Shown here piece by piece: positions 23,135 to 35,742 of a stretch of 64,000 bases of DNA (the first letter of the stretch is position 1; the number at the start of each line of letters is the position of its first letter). The notes beneath the pieces were generated by a model. It was given only the letters and a program-made list of their open reading frames with translations. It searched no databases and was not told where the DNA came from. This DNA is from Edaphochlamys debaryana (lineage: Eukaryota; Chlorophyta; Chlorophyceae; Chlamydomonadales), in contig JAEHOE010000040.1 in the NCBI GenBank assembly GCA_016858145.1, positions 558,001 through 622,000 of the forward strand. The letters run 5' to 3'. The translations under genes and the position numbers were made by a program.

Positions 23135-24900
23135 ACGTGGACTGTGGCCATATGCTTTACAAGAGACCTCCCTCCTGCGTATAGGGACGGTCCGGCAATT
23201 CCCAACTGCAGGTTCCGCCCAACCATTTAAGTTCCATACCGTGCCAGGAGTCCCAGACAACGGGCAGCACGTAGGCGCCCCAGAGAGGAGGCCGGAAGGT
23301 ACCGCGAAGCCCCCACCTTTAAAAGCCACCCGGGGCTAATGCTATCAACGGTGCCCCCACGGCAACATGAAGAGGGCACGAGGCCCGCCCCGGCCACCCT
23401 GCCTCACGTGCGTGCATGTCTCCTTGATACACTGTATCGTCCCCCAAGTCCATTCCACCTCCACAACGGCCACAACTCTGAGCTACCGGCGCTTGCCCAC
23501 GCGCATACCACCCTTTCCCCCAGGCGCCGCCTTCTTGCGGAGCGCGGTCGCCTCGGCTTTGCAGCGCTCGCAGCGGCAGACGAAACCGTAGTCCCGCAGC
23601 TCCCTGTACGACAGGCTGACGTCCATGTACGACAGGGTAATTTCCTCGCCCGCCTTGATGTCGCGCTGAGCCAGCACGGTGGCCGTGCGATCTCCAGTGT
23701 CGCAGGCGGCGGTGCATGCTGGGTCGCACGAGTGGTTGATGCAGCTCTGCACGGAGGGGAAGGGGGGACCCATGCTTAGCACGCGGGTCACACGTGCGTC
23801 GCTAGCCCCGGAATCTCCCAAGCCCAAAGCATTCCCTTGCCCCGTGGCCCCTCAAGCCCACCTGCAGCGCCAGGAAAGCGGTGGCCTCCGCCGAAGCCGC
23901 GTACTCGGCATCAAGCGCGTCCAGGAGAGGCTGGGTCAGCTGGGGAGGCAGGATCGATAGATGGTAACGAGCGCGAGGGGTGGTACGGCCAATGCTCAGA
24001 CGTTTTGTGGCATTAATTAGGCTTAACAGCGTCGGCGACATCCTGGCAGACGGTCGTCCGGCCCATCGCTGGTGCCGATGCACCGACTGCCACCACTAGG
24101 ATTTCCACCAGCGCCCTCTGCTCCATCTTCGCGCCCGCCCACCTTGGCCACCGCCTCCTTGTCCGGCCCCTCCTCCATCTCGTCCACCGCCAGGAAGTAG
24201 TCCTCCACGGGCGAGGCCACCGCCACGCCCAGGTTGTTGAGCTCGAACAGGCCCACGATGCTGCCGTACACCTGGGGCGGCGGTTGGCAGTTGTGGGCTG
24301 GGTGGAGTGGCAAACCAGCTCGGCTCAGCCCGTCGCGCCTCCTTCCACACCGCACCTCGAGCCTCAGCACCTCGGGACCGAAGCAGAGGTCTGCGAGGCC
24401 GGCGCTCAGTAGTTGCAGGGAGTCGGAGGCCAGCTCCCTGGGGACAGCAGCAAGGTCAGGGGGACAACTCAGGTCGAGACTGGATGGTGAGCCTCGTCAC
24501 CCGGGTCAAGCCGCGGCACCCCGCACCCACTGAGGCCACAGCACCAGGCAGCAGGCACCGTCTGACACCCTCGTCGCAGCCCGCAATTCTCTTTGCCCAC
24601 TTGCAGCGCCCCTACCTCAGCTGCGCCCTGAACTCGTCCTCGTCCTCAACGTCTCCAGGCACCGCCACCGCTCCCACCGGCACCGCTTCCAGTCGTACAC
24701 GTACGGCCGCCACGCAGCTGCCAGCGCGCCGCAGACTGCTGCAGCGTCGCTTGCCGTCCCCCCTCCCTCAGATAGTAGCCTGGAGGCTTTGAGTAGGGTC
24801 GAAGCCACCACCTGCCAGCGCCGGTCGAGAGGCCCATTTCAGGCAGTCCGTACGTCAGTAAGCACGCTTAGCTGGGCCTCCTAACCAAACGGGCAAAAGC
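23135..24900. repeat. segmental duplication of 36321-38106 (3' half of the ATXR2-like gene)
   Basis: Direct copy at offset 13186, with several small indels. It begins about 350 bases downstream of the gene's stop codon and ends inside the intron upstream of exon 6, so only the last five exons were copied. Confidence 0.92.
23483..24811 (-). pseudogene. 5'-truncated copy of the ATXR2-like SET gene
   Basis: It corresponds to exons 6-10 of the intact gene at 36669-40110. The first five exons, including the start codon and the MYND-like region, are absent. In the first copied exon a one-base deletion shifts the frame after the WKRC segment, and the conserved WW pair reads RW. In the last exon a 12-base in-frame deletion removes four residues from the YRERQAELRDYGF segment next to the post-SET cysteines. 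The NHSC and GEEITLSY motifs are still readable. The truncation and frameshift make it non-functional. Confidence 0.9.
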
Positions 24901-25919
24901 CTGGTGCCGCCTCCCAACAGCACCGTACACGTTCTGTGGGATCTATCAGGCTTGAAGGGTCATGGGCCATCGCTGGTTGCCCATCCTTCCCCCGCCTTTG
25001 TGGCCAGGTTTGGGCAGGAGCTGCCACCGCCGGGGCCCTCCTCTCCCTGTGCGACTACCAGTATCACCTGCTGCACCTACGGCTCGCTGGGTGAAGGTTA
25101 GGTCTGCCTCCATCACGTCGCCGCCCTCGAAGTCCAGGAGCCACCTTCGGAGCATGGTGGTATGCGGAGCTCGGGTGAGCAAACGGGTGAGGAAGCGGGT
25201 CCCATTGGCGGCTCCCGGATCACGGCGGCGGAGCATAACGAGCCTGAGGGTCGGTAAGGTGGCTCCCGAAGGCAGGAAAGGTCCGTGGCCCCCGGCAGTC
25301 CAATGTTCCAGTCGTGTTGGCATCGCCGGGACAAGTTGCTAGCCCTCAGACGCTAGACTCTTGACTGCTGCCTGACGTGCCTGGCCGCAGCCTCCATCGC
25401 GAGCTGCCTGCCGCGAATGGCACAGGCAGGCGGTCTGGCGGGGAAGGGCCTGCGGGACGTGCACGGGGTTGGCGTGCACGGCACTGGTTGGCGGTGTGTG
25501 TGCGCACGCCCAGTGCACTCCATTTGTGAGGGCGGAAGGGCTGGGGAAAACGATGGCGGAGTGAGCGTGGTCAATGCTGTTAGCTCAGTGAATTCTGTGA
25601 GCTTTGTCCGTGGCCATTGGCGGCCGAGTTAAGTGGTGCCAGGAAACATCGCTACAGACAACAGTGACAACAGAGCTGACTGCGTACCGCTCATGTCAAG
25701 TGCCCGTACGCTTTTTGTTGATGTGAAGCCGCACGAATGCGTACGCACTGTTACACTTTGCTACACAACTTTGTGTCGGAGACATATACCAGCAAGTGCT
25801 AAGCGCTGTTGAACTGCGAAGTGAACTGAAGACGATGCTGTCTCAAGACCGAGTTGGGGACCAGCGCCTCAGGTCAATCCCCTGCTTTGAGGGCAGTGCA
25901 CAGCGCTAGGGTCCTGACC
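24901..25919. other. 1 kb upstream of the PMP-like gene, no gene recognised
   Basis: It presumably includes the promoter of the gene starting at 25920; no TATA box stands out. A minus-strand ORF at 24946-25323 contains a coding-looking stretch (RRWLLDFEGGDVMEADL), but no splice partners or domain support were found. Confidence 0.4.
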
Positions 25920-28900
25920 ATGCTGGCCAAGGGCTTCGAGCGGCGGCCCTCATGTCGCCCGAGCAATTGTGTCACCGTCGCCGTCGTTCTTCTGTGCGTC
26001 ATTGCCAGTTATGGCGTACGTGGACAGCAGGGAGTCCTGCAATTCCGAAGGTTCCTTGCTGCCAGTGAGTTAGTGAGATTGTAAACAGCGCACGCCAGCG
26101 AAGTCGCACAGAGGACTGCAGACAAGACTTGAGTTGCTGGCGACTGCGGGGACAGTGCGCGAGCGGAGCGGGAAGTCCCGCTGTGGTCGTCCCCTCGGCA
26201 GCTGGCAAACCAGCTCACCCTCCCCGTTCTCTTTCCCGCTCTTGCCTCACTCTCGTGCAGACATCTTGAAGTCAATACCAGCCAATCTCCTGGTGCGGCC
26301 CCACCCTGTGTCGCCCCCGTCGACGGATGGTGGAGCGGCGGCCGGCAACTGGACATACCGCTGCACCCTCGCGCTCAGCAACGCATCGCTGGCACAGGCC
26401 GCAGTCCCTGGCCAGCCGCTAGACACCAACAACTCTGCAGCCCCGCCTCCTGCGCCCCCACCCAATCTGGTCCTCCGCTGTGAGGAGCGGTCGCCTTCAC
26501 CTGCCGGCGCCCTCACCGCCGGCTTGGGGACTAGCCTTGCAGCGGGCCCTGTGGCCGTGGAGGGCGTCGGCTTGGACGCCAGCCTCCGTGTCGCGTCGCC
26601 TGGAGCCGGCGCAGCGGACTGGGGACTCACGCTGTCCGGCTCTGGGAACCTGCTGATCGAGGACTCGGCCCTCACCAACCTGCCCCTCAGCCCCGTCGCC
26701 CCGCTGCTACATGTCATTGGCTTTGCGCACGTGACACTGCGCAACGTATCCGTCAGCCGGCTGACGGGAGCCCCCGTCCTCTTTACGGGCGGCACCCCCA
26801 TCGGGCCGGAGGTGCAGCTGTACGGCCCTGTCGCCCTGGACGTGACCTCCAGTGCCAGCGTGGTCGACTGCGACTGCACCAACATCATCAACGCCCACGG
26901 CTGGTCCTGCTTCGCCGCCCGCATGCAGCCGCAGCCCCATGACACCACCGTGCCGCCCACCCTGGTCTTCCGCATGGAGGGCACGGTGGTGGACAGCGCT
27001 TCCGTTGTGTGGGCCGGGCCCGACATGGCCTGTCCGACGGCCGGATATGAAGGCTCCGGCATGGGGGCCGTGGTCCCGAACAACACGTTCGGCAGCTTGG
27101 ACGTAACCGTTGTCGACAGCTGGATTCGGAACACGCTGGGCGGGTGTGGCGCAGGCCTTGCGGCGGTCGCGGCGGATGACAGTAACAGCACCATGCGCAT
27201 CTCCTCCACCACCTACTACTTCATGACCACCAGGACGGTAAACTTTCTTGAAGCGGGCGCCATCTACGTTGCCCGCGGTTCGTGGTCTACCGTGCTCTAC
27301 GACGTGCTTGTGGGCCAGACCGAGGGAGGCGCCTTCTTTGCGGACCAGACCCAGCTCGCGTTCGCCGCCAGCCGTTGTACCCTCTGGTTCAATGTCGTCA
27401 AGCGGTTCGGCGGTGTCTTATTCGTGAGCGGTGAAGTCACCAGCCTGCAGCTGGATGGGTGCAGCTTCAACCGGAACGGTGCCCAGTACGGCGGCGTTGT
27501 TGGTGTCAAGGGCCATGTCAACGGCGGGGCCATCACCAACACAATCATCCAGCTCTCCAGGGCAGACCAGGGCGGCGTCATGTTCATAATCGGCAACTTG
27601 CACAACATGCGCATTGCTGACGGCACCGTTATTGATTCCAGCAAGGCGTCGTACGACGGAGGTACGTCCGTTGGCATTGCCGAGGGCAACGGCTCCATGA
27701 CACGGACCTGCCACACCCCCGACCCGACCGCCACACAGGTGTTCTCTTTGTGTCGGACGTCGTGAACCTCACGATTGCCAACAACACCAACATCACGAAC
27801 AACTATGCTAATGGCGATGGAGGTGGGGCGGCGGACGCGAGCTGCCATGGCATTCCTACTGCTGCTGATGGCCGTCTCTCCTTGCAGGGGTCATCATGGC
27901 TATTGGCGGCGTCCTCAGGCTGACTGTCGCCGACAACTCCCACCTGGACGGCAACTCGGCGCAAGGGGCAATGGGCGGGGCTATCTTCGCCGCGCAGCCA
28001 GCTTTCGAGGCCGACACTGCCATCGATGGTGTCTTGGTCACCAATGGCAGTAGCATCAGCTTCAACTCTGCCTGCAAGGGCGGCGCTCTCGCAGGTAACA
28101 GAGGAGGCATCAGCAACGTGACTCTGTCACTGTCCAGTCACATGGATCACAATACGGCGACGAGCGCCACGTGCTCAGCGGGCAGAGAGTTACTTGGCCA
28201 ACAAGAAGGCAGGCCTGGTGGTGTTGGGGGCGCGCTGCTTGCGCTCAGCGGTCTTGTTTCAGACATTACCTTGCTCGGCAGAAGCAGCATAAGCACAAAC
28301 CGGGCCTTAAACGCGGGCGGCGCCATGGCGTCCATGGCTGGTAACATCACCCGTATCGTTGTGGCGGAGGGCAGCAGCATGTCAAGCAACACTGCAGAAC
28401 TGGGCAGCGGAGGTGCATTCTACATTCCGCCCGACGCCCTCGGCGGCACTATCTCGGCAGTGCAGCTGCTCAGCGGTAGCCACATGGACTTCAACGCAGC
28501 TGAGGCGGGAGGGGTAATGGCGGCAGGTGGGATCGAGGACGTCACCATCGATGGAGCGTCGTCCATGGACCGCAACCGTGCGCGGACAATGGGCGGTGCC
28601 CTGTGTGCCACTAGCGGCTCGCTGACTCGGGTCACGGTGTCATCTGGCAGCAGCATGGACGAGAACCTCGCTCTGGAGTCTGGCGGTGCGCTTGCCGCAC
28701 CCGCTGGCAATATCAGCCAGCTGCTGGTGACGGGAGACAGCAGCGTCTCACGAAACACGGCGCAGGGCGGTAGCGGCGGGGCGCTGTTTGCAGCACAGGG
28801 CGGGATCAGCGACTGCAGCGTCCAGACAGGAAGCCGGATGAGCGGCAACCTGGCCGCTCTCGACGGCGGTGCTGCCTACACAGGCACAGGCATCGACGGC

Positions 28901-31900
28901 TTTCGCGTGGGTGATGGCAGTCGCCTTGACTCCAACACGGCTGGCCGCTCAGGTGGTGTTCTTTACGCCGCCGGCAATGTCAGCCTCGCCGTCTCAGGCA
29001 GCAGCACGCTGAGCCACAACACAGCCGAGCAGCACGGCGGGGCCATCTACACGAACGCTAGTGTGACTGCCTTTGAGATGAGCGGCAGTAGCAACGTCTC
29101 TGGCAACAGCGCTCGAGGAAACGGTGGCGCCCTCTACGTTGCCGGTTCCATCGAGCGCCTTGCAGTTACCGGGGCCAGCTCGCTGCTCGACAACTCAGCT
29201 TCCCTGCAAGGAGGAGCTATCTGGGCACCGATCATTGTTTTCATGGAGCTTGGGCCGGGCTGCAGTGTCACCGGCAACAGCGCGGGGCAAGCCGGCGGTG
29301 CCATCTCCACTGGCTGCTCAGCCACTGTGTCGAGTGATTGGCAGTTGCACGGCAGCAATGTCGGTGCAAACAGTGCCGGCACAAGCGGAGGAGCTCTCTA
29401 CATCAACGGCCGTTCCGCCAACCCAGCTGAGCTCGACGCCCCACAAGTGGCGGGGAGCATCAGCCTCGACGCGTCTGGGGCCGCCTTTGTTCAGAATCAG
29501 GCGGCTGTCAGTGGAGGCGCTATCGCTCAGGAGGGTCCCCTATGCCGACTTGCAGTGTCAGGTGGAGCCTTCACACGAAACGCTGCTGGGGCCACCGGCG
29601 GAGCGATGGCGGCCCTGGCAGGGGGCTCTATCGAAGCCAGCGGCGTAACGGTCGGCCCTGGCAACACTGCTGATACTGGAGCTGGGCTCTTCGCGGCGGA
29701 CGCGGGGACCGTATCAGTCCACGGCAGCAGTATCAGCGGCAACACGGCCACCTCTTCTGGCGGTGGCATGGGCGCTCAGGGCTCTGGCAGCGCCCTTACA
29801 GCGAGCTTCAGTCAGGTTGGGCCCAACAACCGGGCCGCCATGGGGGGCGGCCTCTTCGCCGGACCCGCCTCGAGTGTGCTCGTACGCGGCAGTAACGTTT
29901 CGAGCAATGCTGCTTCCAACCGTGGCGGCTCGGTGGCAGCCGCCCTGTGCGGCTCCCTGCGCCTGTACGACAGCCTCGTGACTGGCAGCACTGCGCGGAA
30001 CGACGGTGGTGGCGTGAGCGCCGTGGGCTGTCAGCTGGTGCACATTTCCGGGACGAGGCTGCAGAGCAATGTGGCGGGCCGCGGGGGCGCCCTCTTCCTC
30101 GGAGCACCCGCCGACACGGCTGGCTGTGGGGCAGGGCGTGATGCCTGCATGTTAGTTGTTAGCGGCAACTCCTCGATGTCCGGCAACATTGCAGCTCCAT
30201 CCACCGACACGGCTCACGGCGTGCCCCAGGGATACGGCGGTGCTGTGTTTGCTGAGCACGTCCCCGGCCTCATCCTGCTCGTAGACAGCAGCACTGCCTT
30301 CAGCCTCAACAATGCGTGGCTGGGCGCGGACGTGGCGTCCTTGCAGACCTGTGCGGCGGTGCAGGGCGGTCAGGAGCAGCAGGCTGCCGGGACCGTCGAA
30401 CCGACGGCAGACACCGCAGCTCTTTGCGCCCAGGAGGCTCTAGCAGCTGCGGGCGCCTCGTCTATCGCCTGGTCAGTCCCAGCTTCGTGTGTGAGCCCTG
30501 TTGCTGGGGCAGCCAACTGCTCCCGGGCCCTGCTCGCCCAAGACCTGCTGCTGTCATCACGATACACGCCTGGAGCCGCCACTGAAATCAGCCCCGCCGT
30601 TAGCACCGACAGTGTGACTTTCCAGATTCCCATTGCCCAGGTGCGGCACAGTCGGGGCGCGGGGTTTGGGGACCTGAGTACGGACCAGCAATGCGCTGAG
30701 GTTATGACGCCCAGACTGCGGTACCCAGCGTGTCAACAGACATCCCCTGCCGTTTGCGTGCTTGCCCGCAGGCGCGGCCCGCATGGTTTGCGGATATGGA
30801 CATCTCTGCGCTCGGAGTGCTCCTTGACACCCGCACGGTGCTCAGCCCGCCTAAGGAGAACCTTGCTGGTGTGGAGGTCCCTGTTGCAGAGGCGCGGCTT
30901 GACTGCGCGGGCGGCGGCGGTCCCTGCTTGTGGAGAAGCGGCGACAGCATGAACGCGACAGTTGCGATGTACGACGCACGTGGGCTCCCGGTCTCATCAG
31001 GTGGGTGTCATGGGGCACCCGCGATGTATGACTTTGCCGGACAGTCGCCGGGCTTCCCAAGCATGCACAAGCTGACCCGTCTCTCCTTGTGCTCCTCGCA
31101 GTGCCGAGCGCCGGGTACACGGTGACCATGAGCCTTGTGCGCTCCGGTGCCTCCTCCCAAGCGCCCTGGCTTGTGATCGGTGGCAAGCCCATGGGCCCGT
31201 GGAGCTTCACGGTTGGCGCGACGGCCAGGATGGCCCTGAACGGCACCGCCATCACGGGCTGGCCGGGCACCTATACGCTGGAGCTTCAGTCCCTTCCGCT
31301 GCAGACAGCCACCCCCCTCCGTAACACCAGCACCAGCCTCCGACTTCAGGGGTGCGCCCTGGGCGAGTTTCTGGATCTGCCCTCGCCGCAGCCCGGCACA
31401 GAGGATCTGTACCTGCGGACCTGCTCACGCTGCCCCGTCCAGTCGGTGGGACTGTACGAGGACCCCCGCCTCACCTTGGACATGGCGGCAGCTGGCGATA
31501 GCAGCGACGCCGCCCTGCAAACCAGAAAGCTGGCCCTAACACGGCTAGCGTCCAGGATGTGTCTGTCGTGCCCCGATAATGCCGTGTGTCCCCGTGGGCT
31601 AGACATGGCCCCGCTTCCTGGCTACTGGCACTCGAGTCTGCGGAGCCCCTTCATGCACGCCTGCCTGTACCAGGCAGCCTGCTCAGACGCATCAGCCCCT
31701 GGCGTCAGGGCGGCAGCGGCTGCGCTTTCCAACAGCGCCGTGGTCGCTGACCTGAAGCTGCGCCTGGAGGACATCCTGGGGCCCCTGAGCAACAACCGCA
31801 CCCTCATGCTGGCTGCCCTGAGGCAGCACGTGCTCAGCAGTGGGGCTGCGGGCGCCCCCCGACGGAGCCTGTCTGGGTCCAACAGCAGCAATGTCACAGC

Positions 31901-34900
31901 GATAGCGGATTACTTGCAAGCGCAGTGCGCTGAGGGCTACACGGGTAACCTGTGTGCCACCTGCCAGCCTGGCTACACGCTGAACAGCTTCTTCTGGTGC
32001 ACACAGTGCCCAAGCCAGAGCCAAACTATCGTCATCGGCGTCTTCGTGCTGCTTGGCACCGTGGCTATGATCATCTTTACGGCGGTGGAGAACCTGTCTG
32101 AGACCGAGCCCGAAGAAGAGAAGCGTGATGAGGAGCAGGCCCGTGCCAAGAAGGTCCGCAGCATTGTGCCACGTGACGTGCTCAAGGTGCTGGTGGTGCA
32201 CATCCAGTACTACATCGTCATCAGCCGCCTCAACATCCCCAAGCCTGACCTCATGGCCCCCGTCTCAGCCGTGCTTACCGCCATCATCGGCGCCGAGTCG
32301 CTGTGGAGCTACAGCCACGCCTGCCTCCTGTCCAATCAGGACAGCGCTGGCCAGGCACACCTGGCGCAGCTAGGAGCCCTGCTCACGCCATGCGCCTGCT
32401 TAGCCGTGAGCCTTCTGCTGTGGGCCCTGCGCTACGGCATTTTCAACGCCGCTCGCTTCTACCGCAGCCGCATGGGCGACCATCACGTCAATCCCATGTT
32501 CCGCGTGGAACCGCTGAGCCTCGGCGAGGACGGCGCGGAGCAGGGCAAGCCGGCGCCGGACACGGAGGCCGGGTCTGAGCAGCAGGTCAAGGACAGCCAA
32601 AATGATGGAAAGCAGTCCGACATGACACAGCAGGGTGACCCGTTCAACGGTGGCTCTGACAGCAACGGCAGTCCGCAGTGCTCTCCACCCACCTCAAGGG
32701 ACAACAGTGACCCTGCAGACCAGGCGGCCGATCCCGCCCTCCCCGCCAGCAACTCCATTCCCAGTGTTCTCAGCAGCAAGAGCTCCAACGGCTCCCTCGG
32801 CGTGTCCCCCTTTGAGAAGCCCAAGAACCAGAGTCTGCTGGAGTCGCAGTCATCAGTCGACCGCCGGGCACAGCTCATCAGCCCCAGTAGCTCTTTAGTG
32901 AACACGACAAACAGCGTTGGGGACAAGGAGCAGCTTGGTCACGCGATGCCTGCTGCTAACCCCGGCAGCTCCTTGGTCAACACGGTGGCCAGCCTGGCCG
33001 GCCTCGGGGACAAGGAGCACGCCACATCAGCCCCCGTCACTGGAAATGGCGCTGCTGATGCGGGGGCCTTCCTGCCGTCGCCTTTCGCCCTCATATACAA
33101 GAAAACGCGCCCTGCTAAGCCCGCATCAAGAAGCCATGGCCAGTCAGGCAGCCCCGCGCCAATCAAGGGTGAACCGGGCGTGAGCCCATTCGCAGACCCC
33201 ACAGCCGGCCCGACCAGCCCCTCTTCCATGCTACTTGACGACGCGTCCAGCCTTACGACCAGGAGCACACGCGAGTCTGGGCTGGATGCGGTCTGCTCCG
33301 TCTCGTCGTTGAACCCGCAGAGCACTCTCGGTGTGGTACCTTCACGACTCACCTCTGTCCCAACTATCCTCGAGCAGCGCAGCAGTGCCCTGAGCACCGC
33401 TCTGAGCAGCCGCATGAGCAGCATTCGGCGGCAGGTGTCCACCGTCTCACAGAAGCTCGAGGGGCTGCGGGATCGCTCCGCGGCTGTGTCGGGGCTGGCC
33501 CTGGTCGACCGCACGCTGAGCCTGGCCCAGCAGCTGTGGATCGTGGCGGTCATTGCGGTCTTCGTGCTTTTCCCCAGCTGGGCAAGCGCCGCCTTCTCGT
33601 GAGTGGCTGTTGCAGGGCTGGGGGCGATGCGGCAGCGCAGCTGTGATAGCAGACGGACCAACAGTGTCCCGCCTCCCGTGTTGCTGCCCTGTCGCACCCA
33701 GGGTCTTCTCCTGCTACACCCTGGACGATGCGTCATCGGGAGCCGAAATGCAGGGCCTCGAGTTTGCCGCTGCAAGCTACGCCAGGGGCTACTGGTCTCG
33801 CAACTTGAACCAGGTGCGTGGCGTGCCGGTATGCATCGATTGCAGGTGTGCCGCTGACCTGCTCCCACGGCCGTTGATGCGCAGGAGTGCTACACGGACT
33901 CCCATATGGGACTGTACGTGCCCCTGGGCATCGTGTTTGTCATCATCTTTTGTGCGGGCCCGCCCGTCTACAACCTGGTCATGCTCTGGCGTGTGCGCGA
34001 CAAGCTCGGTGATTACCAGACGCAGCAGGTGAGGTCCGAATGGGTGTAGGGGAGCCCTTAGCACGGCGCTGGCGTCGCTCCTGAGAGGAGGCCCCGCAGT
34101 GAGGCGCTGGTGTTCGCTCCTGACGCCTCTCTTTTCTGTTGCAGGTGTACGGCTTCATGTACAGCCGCTACAAGGCGAAGTTCTTCTGGTGAGTTGGGCA
34201 TAGGAAGAAGTGTTCCCCGCCAAGGTCCTGCCGTCAGGCCGTTGAACGTGTGCTGGAAGACACCTGCAAAAGGACGTGCAGGGATGAAGGGGCACAGGCC
34301 ATGTCATGAGATGCTCCTTCCCAGTCAGTCTGTTCCAGTGACGCCATTCCCTTGGCCACGCTCAGCGGCTGCCTGCGGACAGAACGTCTTTTGGCAGGTG
34401 GCGATACGTGTCATGGAGCCATGCACCAACTTGACCTCCACGCCCGGCTCGTGATGCTGCAAGTTCTGCTTTCCCAACACCTTTCGTCCTCCAACGAGGA
34501 CGGGAAAGAGCGTCGACCGCGCGAGCTCTCACTCTCATGCTCAGAAAGCACTTGCACCAACTTGCACCTCCAGCATGACGAGTTATGCAGGCGTTCCTTT
34601 TATGTGCTTTCATCACAGATGGAGCTGCAAGCGAGGTATTCCCGTCAACTTTGCGTGCTGCTGCGCGAGGATGTTTGCGCGACTCCCACCTGAACTTGTC
34701 CGCTGAAGCCCGCGGTTGCAGTTTAAGCCTATCGACTTAGGTTTGTGGTTGTCGCAACTCCGCGGGTCTAAGAGAGGGAATGTGTTTCACCCCACGACCA
34801 ACCTCCAACCATCGTCGGCCCCCTGAACCCCCAAAGTTTCAAGCAAGCAAGCAAGCAAGCGTAAAACGACGCCTAGGCGCAGTTCGTGGCCCAGCTGCGA

Positions 34901-35742
34901 TACATATCATGAAAGTCCCTATATACTGCTGGTCTGTCTAGCTGCCGACACGCGAGCTTGCCCTTCCCCAGGTGGGACACGGTCCTGCTGCTGGAGACGC
35001 TGGCGCTTGTGGCGGTGGACGTGTTTGGCGGGGACCTGAACGTGTCGTACCAGGCGCTGATGCTTCAGCTGGTGCTGCTGCTGATCGCGGGCATCAACAT
35101 CGTGGTGGAGCCCATCCGCTCCAGCACGCTGCGGCGCATCGAGTTCTCCTCCACCTCCATCCTCGCGGCCACCATTGCCTTTAACATGTACTACGTGGTC
35201 GGCTCAGTCACACTGGTGGACGAAGGCGGAGGGGTGAGGAGGGTGGAGGTCTCAAGGGGGCCGCGGTCTGCTTGTGGACCCGAAAGAGGGAAAAGGTGTT
35301 CCTCGTTCACCGGGACACCGGGCTGGCGTTGCACTGGCGTCCTGGTACACCTGGCCCCCTCATGCCTGACCCCCTCCTCCGCCCCGCGCAGGCCGCCATC
35401 GCCATCATCACCGTCGTGATCAACCTCTCCTTCATCATTGCGCTGGCAGTCATCGCCGTACTCGCCTCAAAGCTTGACCTGAAGCACCTGACAGCACGCA
35501 TGCGCGGGTGCTACACCGACGGTGGCAGTGGCAGCCCAGGGCGCAGCTCAAAGGCTTTCGTGGACCTGCAGGTCAGGATGGCGAGCAGCAGCAGCAACGG
35601 CAGCGTGCGATCTGCCAGCAGCCCTCGGTCGGGAGGCGGCTTCAGGGCGCGGTTCGCTGCTAGTGCATCGGGGCGCCAGGCACCGTCCCGACTCAAGCAG
35701 TCTCAGCTGGCTGTCGTCTCCGATGTGGTTGTCGAGGAGTAG
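25920..35742 (+). CDS. giant PMP-like beta-helix, Cys-rich, multi-pass membrane protein (11 exons, 2673 aa)
   Basis: Exons: 25920-26064, 26261-27661, 27739-27822, 27888-30640, 30772-31000, 31102-33598, 33702-33813, 33885-34028, 34145-34188, 34972-35233 and 35392-35742. All phases match (8022 nt). Residues 18-31 form a hydrophobic signal-peptide core. About residues 450-1400 are tandem beta-helix repeats of the chlamydial polymorphic-membrane-protein type (GGAI/GGAL plus N-S/T-A motifs such as SGNSARGNGGALYV), many with N-glycosylation sequons. Cys-rich segments follow, CSRCP...CLSCP near 1645-1700 and CAEGYTGNLCATCQPGY near 1812-1840. The first membrane helix starts near 1847. At least nine more hydrophobic segments follow, interrupted by a Ser-rich loop at about 2004-2317. 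The architecture suggests a cell-surface protein with a long adhesive or sensing ectodomain. The function is not known. Confidence 0.87.
34841..34860. repeat. (AAGC)5 microsatellite in intron 9
   Basis: Five perfect AAGC units sit at the point where homology with the duplicated fragment at 17381-18300 ends. Confidence 0.95.

Noticed and set aside
24946..25323. Minus-strand ORF with a coding-looking stretch upstream of the PMP-like gene
   Set aside because: No domain, no matching exons on either side and no homology within the window; left as intergenic.
34972..35233. Possible missing copy of PMP exons 10-11 in the 18-23 kb region
   Set aside because: No sequence like these exons was found between 18301 and 23134, so the copied fragment stops in intron 9.
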